From Ascaris suum (taxonomy: Eukaryota; Nematoda; Chromadorea; Rhabditida; Ascarididae), in the NCBI GenBank assembly GCA_013433145.1, contig CM024169.1, forward strand, positions 12,966,817 to 13,030,816: DNA of 64,000 nucleotides, written 5' to 3'. Positions 24,501 to 37,600 of the stretch are shown piece after piece (position 1 is the stretch's first letter; every line of letters begins with the position of its first letter). The translations under genes were made by a program, and so were the position numbers. The notes beneath the pieces were generated by a model. That model worked only from the letters and a program-made list of their open reading frames with translations. It was not told the DNA's origin and made no database searches.

Positions 24501-25509
24501 CTCGACAGGTCAACAATCATGAAATTTCTCGTCAAAAGTAACCTTCCTCAATAATGCAGCACAATCTAATTGCTTGTTCGCTTAATCTCATATGTAGGAT
24601 ACGAAACGGAATGTGCCGGTTGTATCGGAAAATTTCAAAATACAGTTTGTGCCGTGAGAAATACTAAATCCAGATTTGAGGGTGGAAGGGATAGTAGGAT
24701 GCCGATGCATGCACACACATTAACGAGAGGAAAGATCCCATACTGCAGTATTATGTAAATATTTTATGTATGTTTTATGCATATGTTTTTTACAGTTCCA
24801 CCTATTGAGCGGATCTCGAGAGGCCAAATCGACGACTGAGAGCACCGCCATTGAAGTTTTGAATGAGCCGATTTGTACAGTAGCGTAATTCTCGAACGAA
24901 GTATTCAGCAATGCTGGAAAATGTGCCGAGGTGGAGAGCAGCTTATCCTTGTGTGCCCTCTGCAAATTTTCAAGCTTCATTCAAAATTAGAATATTTCTA
25001 CTGGCGTTCCCTCCCGCCTCATCTGTCGCAGCACATATCATCTTTCCAGATGATTGACATGTCTTGCAGCACCCACAAAAACAGATGGCAATTCTATGTT
25101 GCACATGAACCAAAACTTCCCATAGAGAAATCGTACTCTTCCAGAGCAGCGACCGTAAAAAATTTTTCTTCTGTTTCTTCTGCATTGGAGGTTAAAAAAG
25201 TTGATTTCACCTCCTGACCATCACCAACTGAAGCTACCAGTCGTTTCATGCCGCGAGTAATATTGTATTTCTGCAGTAACTTTTAATTTTTCTCCTTTTT
25301 TCCCCTTATGCTCGTTAGAAAAGGTAATTTCAGCATGTGTTAGTGTGGTTTTTTAATAAATCTCGCCTGCTGCAACATATCGAAGTGTTGTATGGAAATG
25401 ATTCACTTTTAATTCTTGATAGCTTAACACTGACCACAACTGAAAGGATGACGAAAATGGAGCATAGAGATGCCGCTATTCCAACCTGAGAGCATCTCTT
25501 TAAGTTCAT
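18513..25509 (-). CDS. Membrane-anchored METTL13-like methyltransferase, copy A
   Basis: The exons in gene order are 25509-25435, 24959-24802, 24286-24201, 23774-23575, 22958-22823, 21896-21762, 20943-20885, 19387-19319 and 18689-18513. All nine join in frame (364 aa plus TAG). Exon 1 is a positively charged start plus one hydrophobic helix (MNLKRCSQVGIAASLCSIFV), a signal anchor. The SAM-binding core follows: VLVIGLGGSQ (Gly157-Ser161, motif I), AELE (179-182, acidic end of strand 2), ARKYFG, and FDAIYIDACP (222-231). Next come MCPVPIFLE, matching the METTL13 pattern, and strand 5 SLVVKLLLFSL. The order and spacing match the C-terminal methyltransferase domain of METTL13 and spermidine-synthase-like enzymes. 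The tail has Cys343-344 and Cys351-352, and sequons at Asn44, 327, 328 and 358, so the domain probably faces the secretory lumen or outside. The substrate is unknown. A short extra exon in the first intron cannot be excluded. Confidence 0.86.
19539..20460. repeat. 178-bp tandem repeat array, about five units
   Basis: The landmark GAGCATCATTCCAGAACTTT recurs at 19713, 19891, 20069 and 20296; the first unit begins at 19539. The first intervals are exactly 178 bp. The fourth is 227 bp and carries an internal rearrangement (20100-20245). The array lies in the intron between copy A exons 20943-20885 and 19387-19319. Copies B (about 32620-32760) and C (about 48440-48560) have a single degenerate unit at the same place, so the array expanded in A alone. 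The long open frames on both strands here come from repetition and are not genes. Confidence 0.9.
20529..20618 (-). other. Conserved coding-like block in an intron of copy A
   Basis: The frame reads LFPDHFISKSSACVAVKLK, a few more residues, then TAA. The equivalent intron positions in B (32830-32915) and C (48661-48750) read in the same frame to a stop at the identical place. It is not part of the main exon chain. It could be an alternative last exon, a relic, or coincidence in conserved intron DNA. Confidence 0.35.
21075..21261 (-). pseudogene. Relic or alternative exon block in an intron of copy A
   Basis: The frame is open from GAITAPIEQ through VIYSRLYGTWIYMRNGK and IFECPEIRRIVFSKR to a donor-like AAGG/GTGAGG. 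It lies in the intron between exons 21896-21762 and 20943-20885 but cannot join exon 21896-21762 in frame. Copy C has the related peptide EWGVIIAPVQ...GIIYTMVHGTWIHKRNG, followed by frame disruption. In A and B the Trp of EWG is a TGA. No family is recognised. Confidence 0.4.
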
Positions 25510-25513
25510 CGCG

Positions 25514-25522
25514 CTGAAAAAC
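25514..25522 (-). promoter_or_regulatory. Probable trans-splice acceptor of copy A
   Basis: TTTTTCAG on the minus strand lies exactly 4 nt before the ATG at 25509. The same acceptor at the same distance is found before the ATGs of B and C. No upstream exon joins to it in an obvious way, so spliced-leader addition is likely. Confidence 0.55.
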
Positions 25523-25524
25523 AA

Positions 25525-28500
25525 ATTTTTAGCGATAACATTATGTGGATAGAGGTCAAAAACAGTATCACAGTGATCCAAAGATGAGCAAAGGATGAAA
25601 TTATTGCCCACAACGACTTATTACTTCGTATGTACAAAAATTGGATGCAATAAGGGGGTACGAAAACATAGGAGCACTGACAGTGAAAACCTTTACGAGA
25701 AGAAATTTTCTATCTATTCTCCATCTGTGCCATCGACGAAGAACATAAATCCAAAGTTCGCGTGTCACCTGCTATCCCTCCTTCACACATGTCCCCATTA
25801 ACGGGCTCTCACTATTTATCTTCCCCATAAATATTCATCTTCTTAAAAGCTTCACTGATGCGGAAGTCGATTATTGCTGCGATGAACATGAGGAGAACTG
25901 TTGTTGAACGGTTTTCAAATGATCGAGGCATGTTATTTGAATAACATAATAAGGCACACCTGCGGCCTCCTTTCGAAAGCTTTTTTCACAGGCGTTCGAC
26001 AGTTGAGTTATGTTCATCCACATCGAATCTCATTAAAAACTTCTAACACAGAAAAAAGAACGCAAATGTTGAGAAAATATCAGAAAAGAATTAAAGAGGT
26101 AGGTAAAACTTACGCTTGAGATAAAAACACAGATAAAAGTTATTGTTCTATGATCAGAAAGCTGTCATTAAAAGATGAACTAAAGCAAACCTAGTCAAGA
26201 GATGTGTGTTTCGCATTTAGGGGTGGGAAACTCTTGTTTATCCCGGTGAATAGTTAAGGGAAGAAAACTATAACCTTCCTCTTTAGATATTACACTTGCT
26301 GTTTCTCCATAAGATATAGTTATTTCTTTTATAGGCTCAAGTAGAAATTTCCGAACAATTAACTAAGGATATATTTAAGCAGAGCTGAAAGAAAACTGAC
26401 ACACCATGTATATGAAACGACAGAGCGAAAATGAAGCTATTACGTCTTTAAATAGTAAGTTTTTCATTGAATTATGTAAACCGTCTAAAATTGTTTTGAT
26501 CGCCATCTAAACCTTAGCAATGCAGAGAGAAATTGAGCAATGGACGGTAAGAAGTTGTTAAATCTCATAGCGATACCACTTCTGTATGCATGCAGCAAAA
26601 TTGTTTCCGGTTCACATAATCGCACTTCATTCAGATGCTATTTAACGAATACAGTTCAATAGGCTGATAGTTCATCAATATATAGAGAGTGTCAAATATT
26701 ACAAAAATATTTTCTATCATTCATCTCATGTGTATTTCTATCATTCATGATGAAACTTCACTTCGTGTAAAGCAAACGGAAAATGCACACTTATGATTTT
26801 TAGCGTTGTTATTTTTGTCTGCTGCACATTTCACTTCGGTGAAAAATATAAAAATTTGATCAAGATGCTCGCTTATTCATACATTGACATACTCTCATAA
26901 ACTATCTATTTGAGCGAGAAATGGTGTCAACTATGAGTGAATGACGTATGAGCGTGCGAAAATGATGCCGTAAAAAAAAAAAAAAACATAGTAATTTTGG
27001 CATGAAATTTGTCATAAATATTTAAAATGGCCAAATTTGTCATAAAAATTTGTCATAAAATAAAATGTCATAAATATTTGACACATTTATTATTTTAGGA
27101 GTATTGATCAATTGAGATTTGCAAAAGAGTTGAAATGATCGCCTTTGCAATTATGGCTCGAAACGATTAACGATCTATTTGAATTTTTCTCTTTTGTTCT
27201 TTGCTTTCTATGCTCTTTTCTTTCTTCTCTTCCTTTTTTTTTCCTCTCCATTTCTCGTTTTCTCATGAAAAATCACATTTCACTAGTTACCATTCACTAA
27301 CTTATGCAGAAGAAATCATTTTAATCGATATGCTGCTAAATTTTCACTTGAGTTGACTTTATGGGCAGTTGATCTCATCGTCACAGCAAATGTTAACCTT
27401 AATTTTTGTGTTTCCATAAAAATTTGTTCATCCGAGAATGCAATGTTCTATTCGTATAATATTATGCTGCCAAGATAAAACATTCCAATTCTAGTTTCAA
27501 TAGAAATTTCAACTAGACTACCTTTATTTACTTATTAAAGCATTCTGAATGATTGTCTCATCACTTTAGTGAATATATCTGATTGATCCGTCAAATGCTT
27601 TAAAACATTGCCAAGAAATTCGTGATTTAAAACCGCTCAAGATTGACAAATTCAAAAATTCAACGGCAACCAAAAAACAGGGATGCTCGACTGTATGTAA
27701 GAGGAATATTAGGAATATTGAAGGTGAAAGCGACTGATGCGATGTAAACTGCAATGTGGAAAAGAGAGGATATTTCGAAGTTCATTCTTTCTGGCGACAA
27801 TGAAATTGCATCCAGCAATTATTCTTAGTTGATTGTGGAATGTGCTGCCTGCATCTCGGGGTTAAATTTTGGCCGGATGGACAAATTGCAAGAGCTTCCC
27901 AATTTTTTCAATACTGAATAAGAAATTGACAGTTCATATTTGGGATTTTAGAATAATATAGAAGTACTAGAGACTTTTTAGTTAAACTGTATAGTGTATT
28001 TTATCGACCAAACAATAATGGCAAGTTCCATCCACATCCTAGACGCTAAATTCTAGCGTTTTTGAAGTGAAACATCAATAAAAAGACATTGGAAAGCCAA
28101 ACTGTACGCAGGAATGAGGGCGTGGGGGGGGGGGGGGGGAGGATCAGATCTGATCACTGGCATGTGAAGACGGCGGAAAAGAAATCAGGAAAATGGACAG
28201 ACTGACGGAAGCAATGTAGCTCGAATGTTTTCAGTGCATTATCATATGTGGCAAACGATGTCGAATCCGGTTTTGAACTTCGCCAAGTGCAAACAAAAGG
28301 CTATTTCAAGAATTCACTCATGTTTTCCCTAATAAACACTCGTTAGGACACCTGATTGGTGACTTTCGAGACGTGAACCACGACATATCACGTGCACGCT
28401 ATGTCGTATACTTTGTGCGCATTTCCTCGTCATCACAGCTAACTCAGATTTAATTAGCGAAGAAATTTACAAACTCACTGATAAGGTGTCGATAAGAGGA

Positions 28501-28870
28501 GGCGGCATACTCTCATGATTCATCGAGAGGTTTACACTCACTCTTTGCTGTCACAATTGTCTTGCTCCCAGCACATGCTAGATGCTTTAAAAACCGCAAA
28601 TGTGGTGATGACATACTAAATGCCCCCCCCCCCCCGCCAAAAAAAAGCGTCACCAGTTATCGCCCCACTTTTGTTACATTGCCATTTCCTAAAAATGTCG
28701 ATGTAATCCCAACGAAATCAATTATAAGTTGTCTTAACATTCATAATACCACCACTGATAGCTTGCATGGCCTCCTCGAACGAACGTTCATACGCACGCA
28801 GCTCATAAAATATTGCTCTATTGGACGCAGCTGTTGATGACATTCACATTGACTTTGCTGAAGTTATTCA
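25525..28870. other. 5' flank of copy A, segmentally duplicated non-coding DNA
   Basis: This stretch is homologous to 41210-44600 (flank of B) and 53570-57660 (flank of C). Open frames in it are not conserved between the three copies, so no gene is called. It contains a run of 15 G at about 28126-28140 and 13 C at about 28623-28635. Short direct repeats of ATTTGTCATAAA occur at 27005-27085. Confidence 0.7.
25965..26655. repeat. Near-identical tract shared with 41511-42215
   Basis: About 690 bp are almost identical between the A and B flanks, differing by scattered single bases and a few small indels. The flanking DNA on both sides is clearly diverged. The sharp edges suggest gene conversion or a recent local copy rather than uniform ageing of the duplication. 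Confidence 0.75.
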
Positions 28871-28876
28871 TTCGCT

Positions 28877-30305
28877 GACCGATCCGGAATTATTGTCGAA
28901 CCCGGTTAACCATGTGGAATTGTTGAGGAACACAGTGATCAACCCGGTATTATCGACGAACACGGTAATACCTTCGAAATTATTGATGAGCCTGAGAACC
29001 TACGCGATATTTGTGACGAACTCGGTGAGAAATCCGATATAATTGCTGAAAGCCGTGCGCGACCCGATATCATTGACGAACACGCTAACCTAATTGGTAA
29101 TACTGCCGGGCAAGGTGACATATCCGATAACATAATCGAACTCAGTTGGTGATGAACTTGAGAACCTATCCGATATTTTTGGCGAACATGATGGCCAGTC
29201 CGATAATACTGCCTAATCGACTGCCAGATTCTATCTCATTTACAAACTCAATACGCTGCTAGGAAATACTGACGAAATCCGTGACCACTCCGACTTTATT
29301 GAGAAATTTGGTCAATTATACGATACTACTGACGAACACGGCGACCCATTTACTACTATTTCTGAACTCGGTGCGCGATCCGATATCGTTCCAGAACTCC
29401 GTAATCCCTCCGAAATTACTGCCTAATTCACTGAATTCTCGCCTATTATTGCCATACTCGGCGACCATCCGATGTCATTAGCAAACTTGGTGCTAGCTTA
29501 CCGATCCGATGTTATTGACGAACCCGAGAACCATTCCGATACTATTGCCGAGCTGGGTGAGAAACATCCGTAGCTTTTGACAAAGTAAGTGACCCATCCG
29601 AAATTATGGCAGAATTAGGTGAGCCATTTGATATAATTGTCGAATCCGGTGACCATCTCAGGAATTATTGACGGATATAGCGACAAATCTGATATATTGA
29701 CAAACTTGATGAACCATATGATATTATTTCCGGGGTGGACGATACCATATTGTTGATGAAGTTGGGGAACCAACATGAATAATTGTCGAAATCACTGGCC
29801 AATCCGAAATTCTTATCGAAGTCTATAACTTATACTACATCATTCTCGAATTTCGAGCACGATCGGATATTATTTACGAATTCCATAACATATGTGACAC
29901 TATTGATGAAGTCGCTGGCATATTCGAAATTACTGTCGAATTCGGTGCTCGATCCGATGGTAGTTCTCAGCTCGAAGCGCGATCCGATATCATCTGTGAA
30001 CTCGCCGACTCATCCGATACTATTGCCTGACCTGGCGCCCGATTCCATATCGTTTACCAATTCGATGGGCCATCCGAAATGTTAAAGAACTCCATGTCCA
30101 ATCCGACATTGGTAATGAATTCGGTGAATCCTCCCATGTTGCCGAATTCAGTGACCCATCTGATTCTGCTGCCGATAGCCGTAGCGATCCAATATTATTG
30201 ACAATTGTGGGAACCCATCCGGAATTATTGCCGAACACGCTCGGTGCTCGATTCAACGTTATTCCTAAACTCAGTGACAAATCCAATTTGAACTCAGTGA
30301 CCAAT
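28877..30305 (+). repeat. 30-bp minisatellite, about 45 degenerate units
   Basis: The unit is close to GAYCCGATATTATTGACGAACTCGGT, 30 bp long, with many substitutions and small indels. Because 30 is a multiple of three, plus-strand frames are locally open; one encodes ten-residue repeats like DELGEKSDII. Indels shift the frame repeatedly, so no long protein is encoded. A related array lies at 57664-58080 upstream of copy C. The B flank lacks it. Confidence 0.85.
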
Positions 30306-31030
30306 ACAAAGTTCTTTCTAACTTGAAAAACTACACAAAGTAGAGTATGGAAAGGGATGCCGGTAGACAGGAACTGTCTACGAGATATTATTGGCTATAT
30401 CCCTTGTGTTCTAAGTCTTCGCAAGAGATACAGCACTCGAAAACATCTACTTTTTATCATAATATCATTTTGTTCATGCTACTGCGGTGTTTGTTGTCCT
30501 CATAAAACTGCGATACGTCGGCAATTTTTCAAAAGTGAGGCGTTTGGCGTGTAGTTGCCTTTGAACGAAGCCGGCTCGATGCATAGCTACGGCCGACATC
30601 GAAAAAGCACATTTATGCAACGCAAAAAAATGTTAAACTATCAGTCTTTGCAAACTATCAGCGATTGTTTTCTAATATTGGGCTGCATCTATATGGCGGC
30701 ATGGTTCGCTTGCAGCGGTGCAGAGAAGTTGATGCAACCAGCGTAAAAAGCACATTTTTTCGAAGCGCTTTTGTGCTTGCGCTTCTCAGAAACGCTTGGT
30801 TTTATGAGGAAACAGTTTTCCCTGTATCGCGTTATTGCGCTGTCGTACTGGTATAAAAGTGCAATGGATAAGCAATTTTTGGGAAGCTGCGGTCTTAAAT
30901 GGAGAGAGAGCTCCCGTTAAGGAGGGAAAGGAGCTCAGGAGAGACAAGGCTACGGAGGATCACTGGGTCGCTCAGGAGAGGAACGCATTATATTGACCAT
31001 CCCACTCAGGAGTTCAATACGAAGCTACGG
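30306..31030. other. Spacer between copies A and B
   Basis: Plus-strand frames at 30357-30554 and 30555-30856 are short and overlap in different frames. Some are Cys-rich but no family is recognised and no splice partners were found. No gene is called. Confidence 0.4.
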
Positions 31031-31034
31031 TGAA

Positions 31035-31325
31035 AAAAAATGATGTTGTCAGTTCCCTATGGCTCAGAGACGTGGAAATCGCATGCTACAGTCAGCAGCA
31101 GATAGGAGAATGGAAGGGATCATAACAGGAAGCAAACTGGTCCACAGAAAAGCCAGCGAATTGCTTCAAGGGGTGACAGAAGTAAAGAACTTGGTAGACG
31201 GATGTGGGAAACAGGAACTTGGAATGGGTGGTGAACATATACAGAAAATGACGATTGGGGGAAAGAATTATAGGATAGGGGTCACGGTTCGCTGAAAAAA
31301 CTAGAAGTCGACGTGCAAAGATGTA
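31035..31325 (+). mobile_element. Decayed 3' end of a LINE-like reverse transcriptase ORF (B unit)
   Basis: The plus-strand frame reads LQSAADRRMEGIITGSKLV, then GVTEVKNLV and, after a shift, Trp/Gly-rich pieces. This resembles the region after the reverse transcriptase domain of RTE-type LINEs (RRMER...R...GV.D......W..GH). It is too short and damaged to name the clade. The homologous piece at 46595-46865 shows that the insertion is older than the B/C duplication. Confidence 0.45.
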
Positions 31326-31614
31326 GAAAACACCGCAGGATCAAATGAATAAGAAAAGCATTGGATCGGGACAAATCGAAGCGATATGAGGAATCGTTTA
31401 TTCGTAAAGACTGATTTAATGACACCAGATTTGTATTGGTGGCGACATCTACTGAAGGTTATACGGAACAGTGATTTATAAACGAATTACAAAGATCGTT
31501 TCTTGAATGTCCAGATCAACGCGCCCGAAATAGTAAAGAGAAACCAAGAAGTGCTCGATGGCCTGCCAACGCATACTCTCCCTAGCAGCCAACACCGATC
31601 GTCTTTCATCAAAA

Positions 31615-34600
31615 CTACTGTGCCGTTGCTGTGGCTTTCTTGTGGTAGATAATGCAGCATTCGTTCAAGCCATAATGGCAACATTCTTCATCCATTAATC
31701 CAACACTTTTGTAGAATTTCGTTGTGTTTGCTTCCAAAGCGGCCACTTCGTAACGTTCCTTGGGTACATCCTCTCGACCGCATACCATGACCTTAACTCA
31801 ATTATCACTTATGAGTGACAATCATGATTCGTTCTCACATCTTATTATTAACATATTTTCTTTCCCCAGCTATGATGTATACCATCAGAAATCTGTCTCC
31901 ATGGAAACCGAAAAAACCCCATAACGGAAAGTGTGCAGAATTAAAATCCAAATGTTTTGTCAATAAGTACAATATCGTTTGTTTTCAATCATTTCATCCT
32001 TGAGGAAACATTCGTTTCATCAGGCAGATGGAAGAATTTCCAGATATTATCAAAATATTCAGATTTCTTTCCGTCGGTTACTTTTGTATCAGTGTCAGCC
32101 ATACTCATCAAAACAATTGGCAATATTTTTGTTAAGAATTCCTGGTCTAATATGATAATTTCCGTAGTAGATAGTTGCAAATTGATGAGCAAGGGGTCCG
32201 AATCCCATAGGCCATGTCTGGTGTCTTCATGATGCAAATCGGAAGTCTCCCGATCTCCCCAAACAATATTCGCAAACTACTCTTAGACCGATGTGCAAAT
32301 ATAGCACCTATGAAATATTGGATACAGAAAACAGCTCTAGATCTTTCCGCTAGCAAACTTTCATATTCTTTGTGTTAGAAAAAACTTGACCCATTGGTAT
32401 TTTGTAGATAAATATGCTTCAGCAAATCCTTACTCGATTTTGTGGTGCCAACATATCGAGAATCGCACAATTCGCAAAATGTTTCCGATAGATGTCGGCA
32501 AGCTGAAGAAAATCAACGAAATTTGATGAAAGATGACTGAACCAAATTGTCAAATTTGTGAATTTGTTTTTTAACTTCATAAATTCTTCACTTTTCATTC
32601 ATTGCAATTTACTTTACAAATAACATCATTTCAGAACTTCCACGTCTATTAAATTCTTTTGAACACTCGGAGAAAATCGCAACAAAACTACAATTTTTGA
32701 ATGGCAGTGTGCCTGTTTCAAATGCTTTTGAAAGAGCGATTGAAAAATGAGAAAGAGAAACACTCATTACACTTTCTGACATATAATACAACAGCTAACA
32801 AATAAGTATTAGTAAAACGAATTGTTTCCTTATATAGTCGTTGTTCCCATTCCTAACTGGTGTTTCAGCTTCATCGCCACATAGACGGAGGACTTTGGAA
32901 TGAGGTTACCTTTCTTTGAAAATGTTCCATCATCATCACATAATCTCAGATATAAACAAGCGCTTCTTTCAACAGTGACGAATACGAAGCTCCGAAAACT
33001 TCCGTTTATCATCGTTTTGCAAGAAAGTAAAATTCATTAGTCGGCTTTTGTTTCTAATTCAGAATTGTTGCTTTTTATTTTCTTAAACGATATTCAATGG
33101 TTGTCTGTTTCTCAACAGTACTCGTTACATCCATGGAAGATTCACCGGTGCGGAAAAAAGTTTGCAAATGACCTGCATAAGCTCTAACCTTTTCGGCTTT
33201 TTCCTCCACATCCAAAGAGAACAGGAGCAGTTTTACTACCAACGAACCTGAAAACATTATTGCGCACAAGTCGCCACTCTCAATTCAAGATGAAGCTTTG
33301 TCCATTTCAACACACGGAAAAACTTCATTAACCTGAAGCTGAAGTAGCTGTAAGAAATAACGCAGGATGGGACCTCACCCTTGAATGCTATCTTTTCATG
33401 TCTTTTCGAAAAGACTATTCTACGAATTTCTGGGCATTCAAAAATCTGTTCCTGGGAAAGTGTTGCTTCCGTCTTTCCATTTCGCATATAAATCCATGTG
33501 CCGTATAATCTTGAGTAAATGACGTCATCAATGCAAACCTGTTGCAATGGGAGCTGTTATGGCGCCTCACTCACAGTTTACAAGTGGGAGAATGGCCTTG
33601 ATATCTAGGCAAGCTTCTATGACTTGATATCTTTCGAAAGCCCCTCTCGAATACACAACATACTCATATGCTCAAATGACAAACACTGCTGTGATATGTC
33701 ATGACGATAGGGGAACTAACATCAGATGCAGTTAATGCTTGGATAAAGATACTGCTTTCATACTACATTTCTGTGGAATTGAAAAGACATGGATGTACAT
33801 CTGTGTGAAGCGTTCGATATCAAACTCTATCATCGGTATCGAAAAAAAAATTCAACAAGAGCAAGAATAAATCGTCGCACGAAAGCGAAAAGCATTACAT
33901 TTCAGGAATATCTGAAACAAATCGAAATCACATAACTCTGTCAAATTCCACTGGACAGAAAGCAGTTGAATTTAGCTAGGATGTATCCATCATCTAGACT
34001 CTGTTCGTCTTAGAAAAAGCGACAGTGCGAGATTCAGAATATGAAATAGGGGAAACTACTGACCAGTCTTTTTGAGAACGCTTCGGATTAATTCAATATT
34101 GTTATCTTCGAGGAATATTGGAACGGGGCACATGATTTCCACATCATATGGGTAACGCGTTGGACACGCATCAATATAAATTGCATCGAATTTGCGTCCT
34201 GAAAAGAGCCAAGCAAGAGATATTCATTGCGCATATTCCCTGAGAATTCTGGGACCAGTCTCAAACGTTCTTTTGCTCAATTTCTTGATTTATGGTGCCT
34301 CCCCCTTTATGTTCTGTTAATTAATCTGTGAACCACGGCATGTACCACGAAGTTTCCTATCGTTGCGGCCTATGAGGTGCTAATTTCCGATCAATGCGCT
34401 TCTTTTATCCATCGAAGTTTGTCTCATTAATCGGTAATCTCTTTAAACGGATGTCCAGAACTGACACTATCGAAGTTGCATGGAAACAACCTAGTGTGAT
34501 CAAATGGTACGGGTATCTCATCTGCCTATCCACTAGAGACATGGACTGGTGGAAATTCCACTCGTGGCGCTTCTGTGAATAGAACCTACATCGTCACGTA

Positions 34601-37600
34601 GTAAACTGGAGAAAAAAGAATGGATATGCGTAGGAACAGCTGTCATAAGAGCTGAATTTCTATTGCGGAAATTTTTATACGCAAATTTGTCATAGCGCTG
34701 TGCTCTGTAACTTGAGGAGCAGCTCCTTCTCTTTCTTTACGAAACTTTGCATAAGAAATCTTTGGAACATCTGGCGGAGAAAAGCAAACAAGTCGTTTGT
34801 TTTAGGTTCCCCTCCATACGCCTCAAAGTCGTTTGTTTCCGAGCTTCTAAGCACTTTTTCTAAAGGCAGTTGTAAAAGATCTTTTATATGCGGCAATCAC
34901 CACTCTTTCATAAGAAGAAATAAGCTCAAAAGACGTCACCGATGCAATACACTCTTATTAACTACTGCACAAATGAATAGTGAGAAAAGACTGCAACACA
35001 GGACTATCCGGTGCCCTCTTGCCATGATCGCCCAACTTTTTCAGAGCAAACTGCGGGTTACGAATACCTTTTCTGGAGGCTGCAAAAAAGGAAATGTGTA
35101 AATGTGATAAAACATTGAAAGAGGCGAATTGTAACAACCCTCTTTGGCCGCCTTCTGCAGAAGGTGGAGACCGTTGATGACGAAAACCCTCTGAGTTTTG
35201 TCTTCTTGTAAGCCGAAGTATTTTCGTGCCATCTCCACAACTGTTGCCTCCAATTCAGCAATCGTAATATTCATCTTAAAATATTCACTGCCACATATCG
35301 AAAATAATATGGAGACCTGATTTAGCAGACTTTCAATATGATTCAATTTTTGTCATGCTTTGAAAACAGTAACTTTGTACAAAGTCTTAATCTGCAAAAA
35401 GTCCTCAATTCATGTGTCGCTTAATCGCAGGAATGAATAAATGTCACGATTTTCAGTAAGGTTGAAAATGGATCCTCAACACAGGCTTAGAGAGCCAGGA
35501 ATGCTTTTCGTCGAGCAGCAGAAATTCCAGCAAGTGCTCTTCATCCAGCAGCAGAAATGAAGTTTTATACGATTCCCAGTAAAATCGGCGGAAACAGACG
35601 GGGATTGCGTCATATGCTGCTGCATTGTCGAGCTTCACATGTGCTGTTACACCTCTGCTACCTAGGGACTTCACTTCACAATAAGATATGGTTTTGTCTG
35701 GTTGTACTAAGCACGTTTCAGTTCAACACTGCTCTTCGTCGCATGAAGCAATCGATGCCTTGATTCTGCCAATCAGCCATCCTCTCTTGGCGGATAAGGT
35801 GGAGGATGCTGTGTGAAAACCAATAGGTTTACGAAGACTATTTTACGAAGATATGGGGTTGAATGAATAAAGTGACAGAAACCTTAGGAAATTTGTAGTG
35901 AAGATAATTGTTCACTTGTGAACCACCGAGACCAATGATCAAAACATCCGATTGGGCATCTGCATCGGGACGCAGCGATCCCACCGCGAAAGGAGGTGCG
36001 ATTAAAGGGCGAGCGCCAACTTCGATCTTTGCATAGTCGGGTCTCAGCTGTGAAGTGTCGAAAGGATTTGTAGCCGTTATGTCTAAAAAATGGAAAACTT
36101 CGTCTAAGATAGGATATTCCATCCACAAGCAAGCGTGAATGAGTACAAAAGAGCAGTATATCTGAAAGTGACTGAAATGTGAGGTATTTGGGAAGCTATT
36201 AATATTCCGACTCCTTGAGTTGACTGTGCGAATGAGTACCGCTCAATTTATATAGCATCATTGCACTTGTGTAGTTCATATGAGTGCAGTCCGGTTCAAG
36301 GGAATTATCCGTTGTAAGAGTTATCTGTCAAGTGTGAAGCAAAGTTTAACTTAGTAATATTAAACGATAGAATTATCGCTGAGCGGAATTCAGCGTCTGA
36401 GTGACATGGGACGGAAAGGCGATTATTTCTTTGCGAAGGTAAATAGTAACATCATATTGTAACTAAAGTGCTATGATATTGCGTTGCTGGTTTTGTTGGA
36501 AATTTTCATCGAAATGTTATATAACAATGATAATGCTTCTCTCATACACAAAAGGGAGCAGCACTGAAAGCCATACTTGCCGGAACCGCTAACTGCAGCT
36601 CGGTTACGTATATTTCTTCGCGGTCCGGATTCAGCATTCTTCGCTTGATGGCGACTTTTGAGCTGGAATTCAAATCGCCTGTTAAGAGATACTTCGCATG
36701 TTCTATGAAGCACACAAACGAGCCGAGAATACATTTCGATTTAAAGGACGACGACCCATGAAAGAGAAGGACAAATACAGCAATGCGGTCATGTAACCCA
36801 GCTTTGCTTACTGCTATGTACACAAGAAATTGCGGTCATCGTTTCTGTTGCAATCGTCAGGTGGCAAAAATTACTACTCTACAGGTCAACAATCTTGAAA
36901 TTTCTCTTCAAAAGTAACCTTCCTCATAATGCAGCACAATCTAATTTCTTGTTCGCTTAATCTCATATGTAGGATACGAAGCGGAATGTGTCGGTTGCAT
37001 CGGAAATTTTCAAAATACAGTTTGTGCCGTAGGAAACAGTAAATTCAAATTTGGGAGTGTGAAGAAGAATAATATGCGGGCGGACCCGCAAAAACAACGA
37101 GACGAACGGTTCGAAGCTGCAATATAAAAATGCGTTTTCAACTTTCACCTATCGACGGGGTCGCGAAATGCCAAATCGACGATGGAGAGCGCGGCCATTG
37201 AGGTTTTGAATGAGCCGATTTGTACAACAGTGAAATTTTCGAAGGAAGTGTTCAGCAAAGCCGGAAAAGGTGGTGAGGCGAAGAACAGCTTACCCTTGTA
37301 CCAGCCCTGCAATTTTTTAAGCTTCAGTCACATTTTACAACATTTTCACTGATTGTAGCGAATCACCGCGAAGTATCGGTGATTCATGATGGCGCAAAGA
37401 AAGAACGAAGACGCCATTGAGATGCGTATCATCGGAATCTCCATTCATGACGCTTCCGCTGACGCATCTCTGGTCAACATGGCGTCACCGACTGTAACTC
37501 TCACACCTCCGAAACGACACACTGCCTCACCTCTTAGGAAAAATGTGCCATTCAAATGAATGGTGCCTTATCTCTTAGCAAAAAATGCGCCATTCAAACG

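Noticed and set aside
24131..24541. 136-codon plus-strand open frame
   Set aside because: It covers the copy A exon 24286-24201 antisense; the equivalent regions of B and C are not open in this frame.
25040..25185. Extra exon between anchor and SAM-fold exons of copy A
   Set aside because: Candidate frames in this intron are not conserved: B has a 30-nt difference and C has stops in every reading parallel to A. Direct joining of exons 1 and 2 is in phase in all three copies.
28877..30305. CRISPR-like array
   Set aside because: The units are contiguous and degenerate with no unique spacers, and the genome is eukaryotic.
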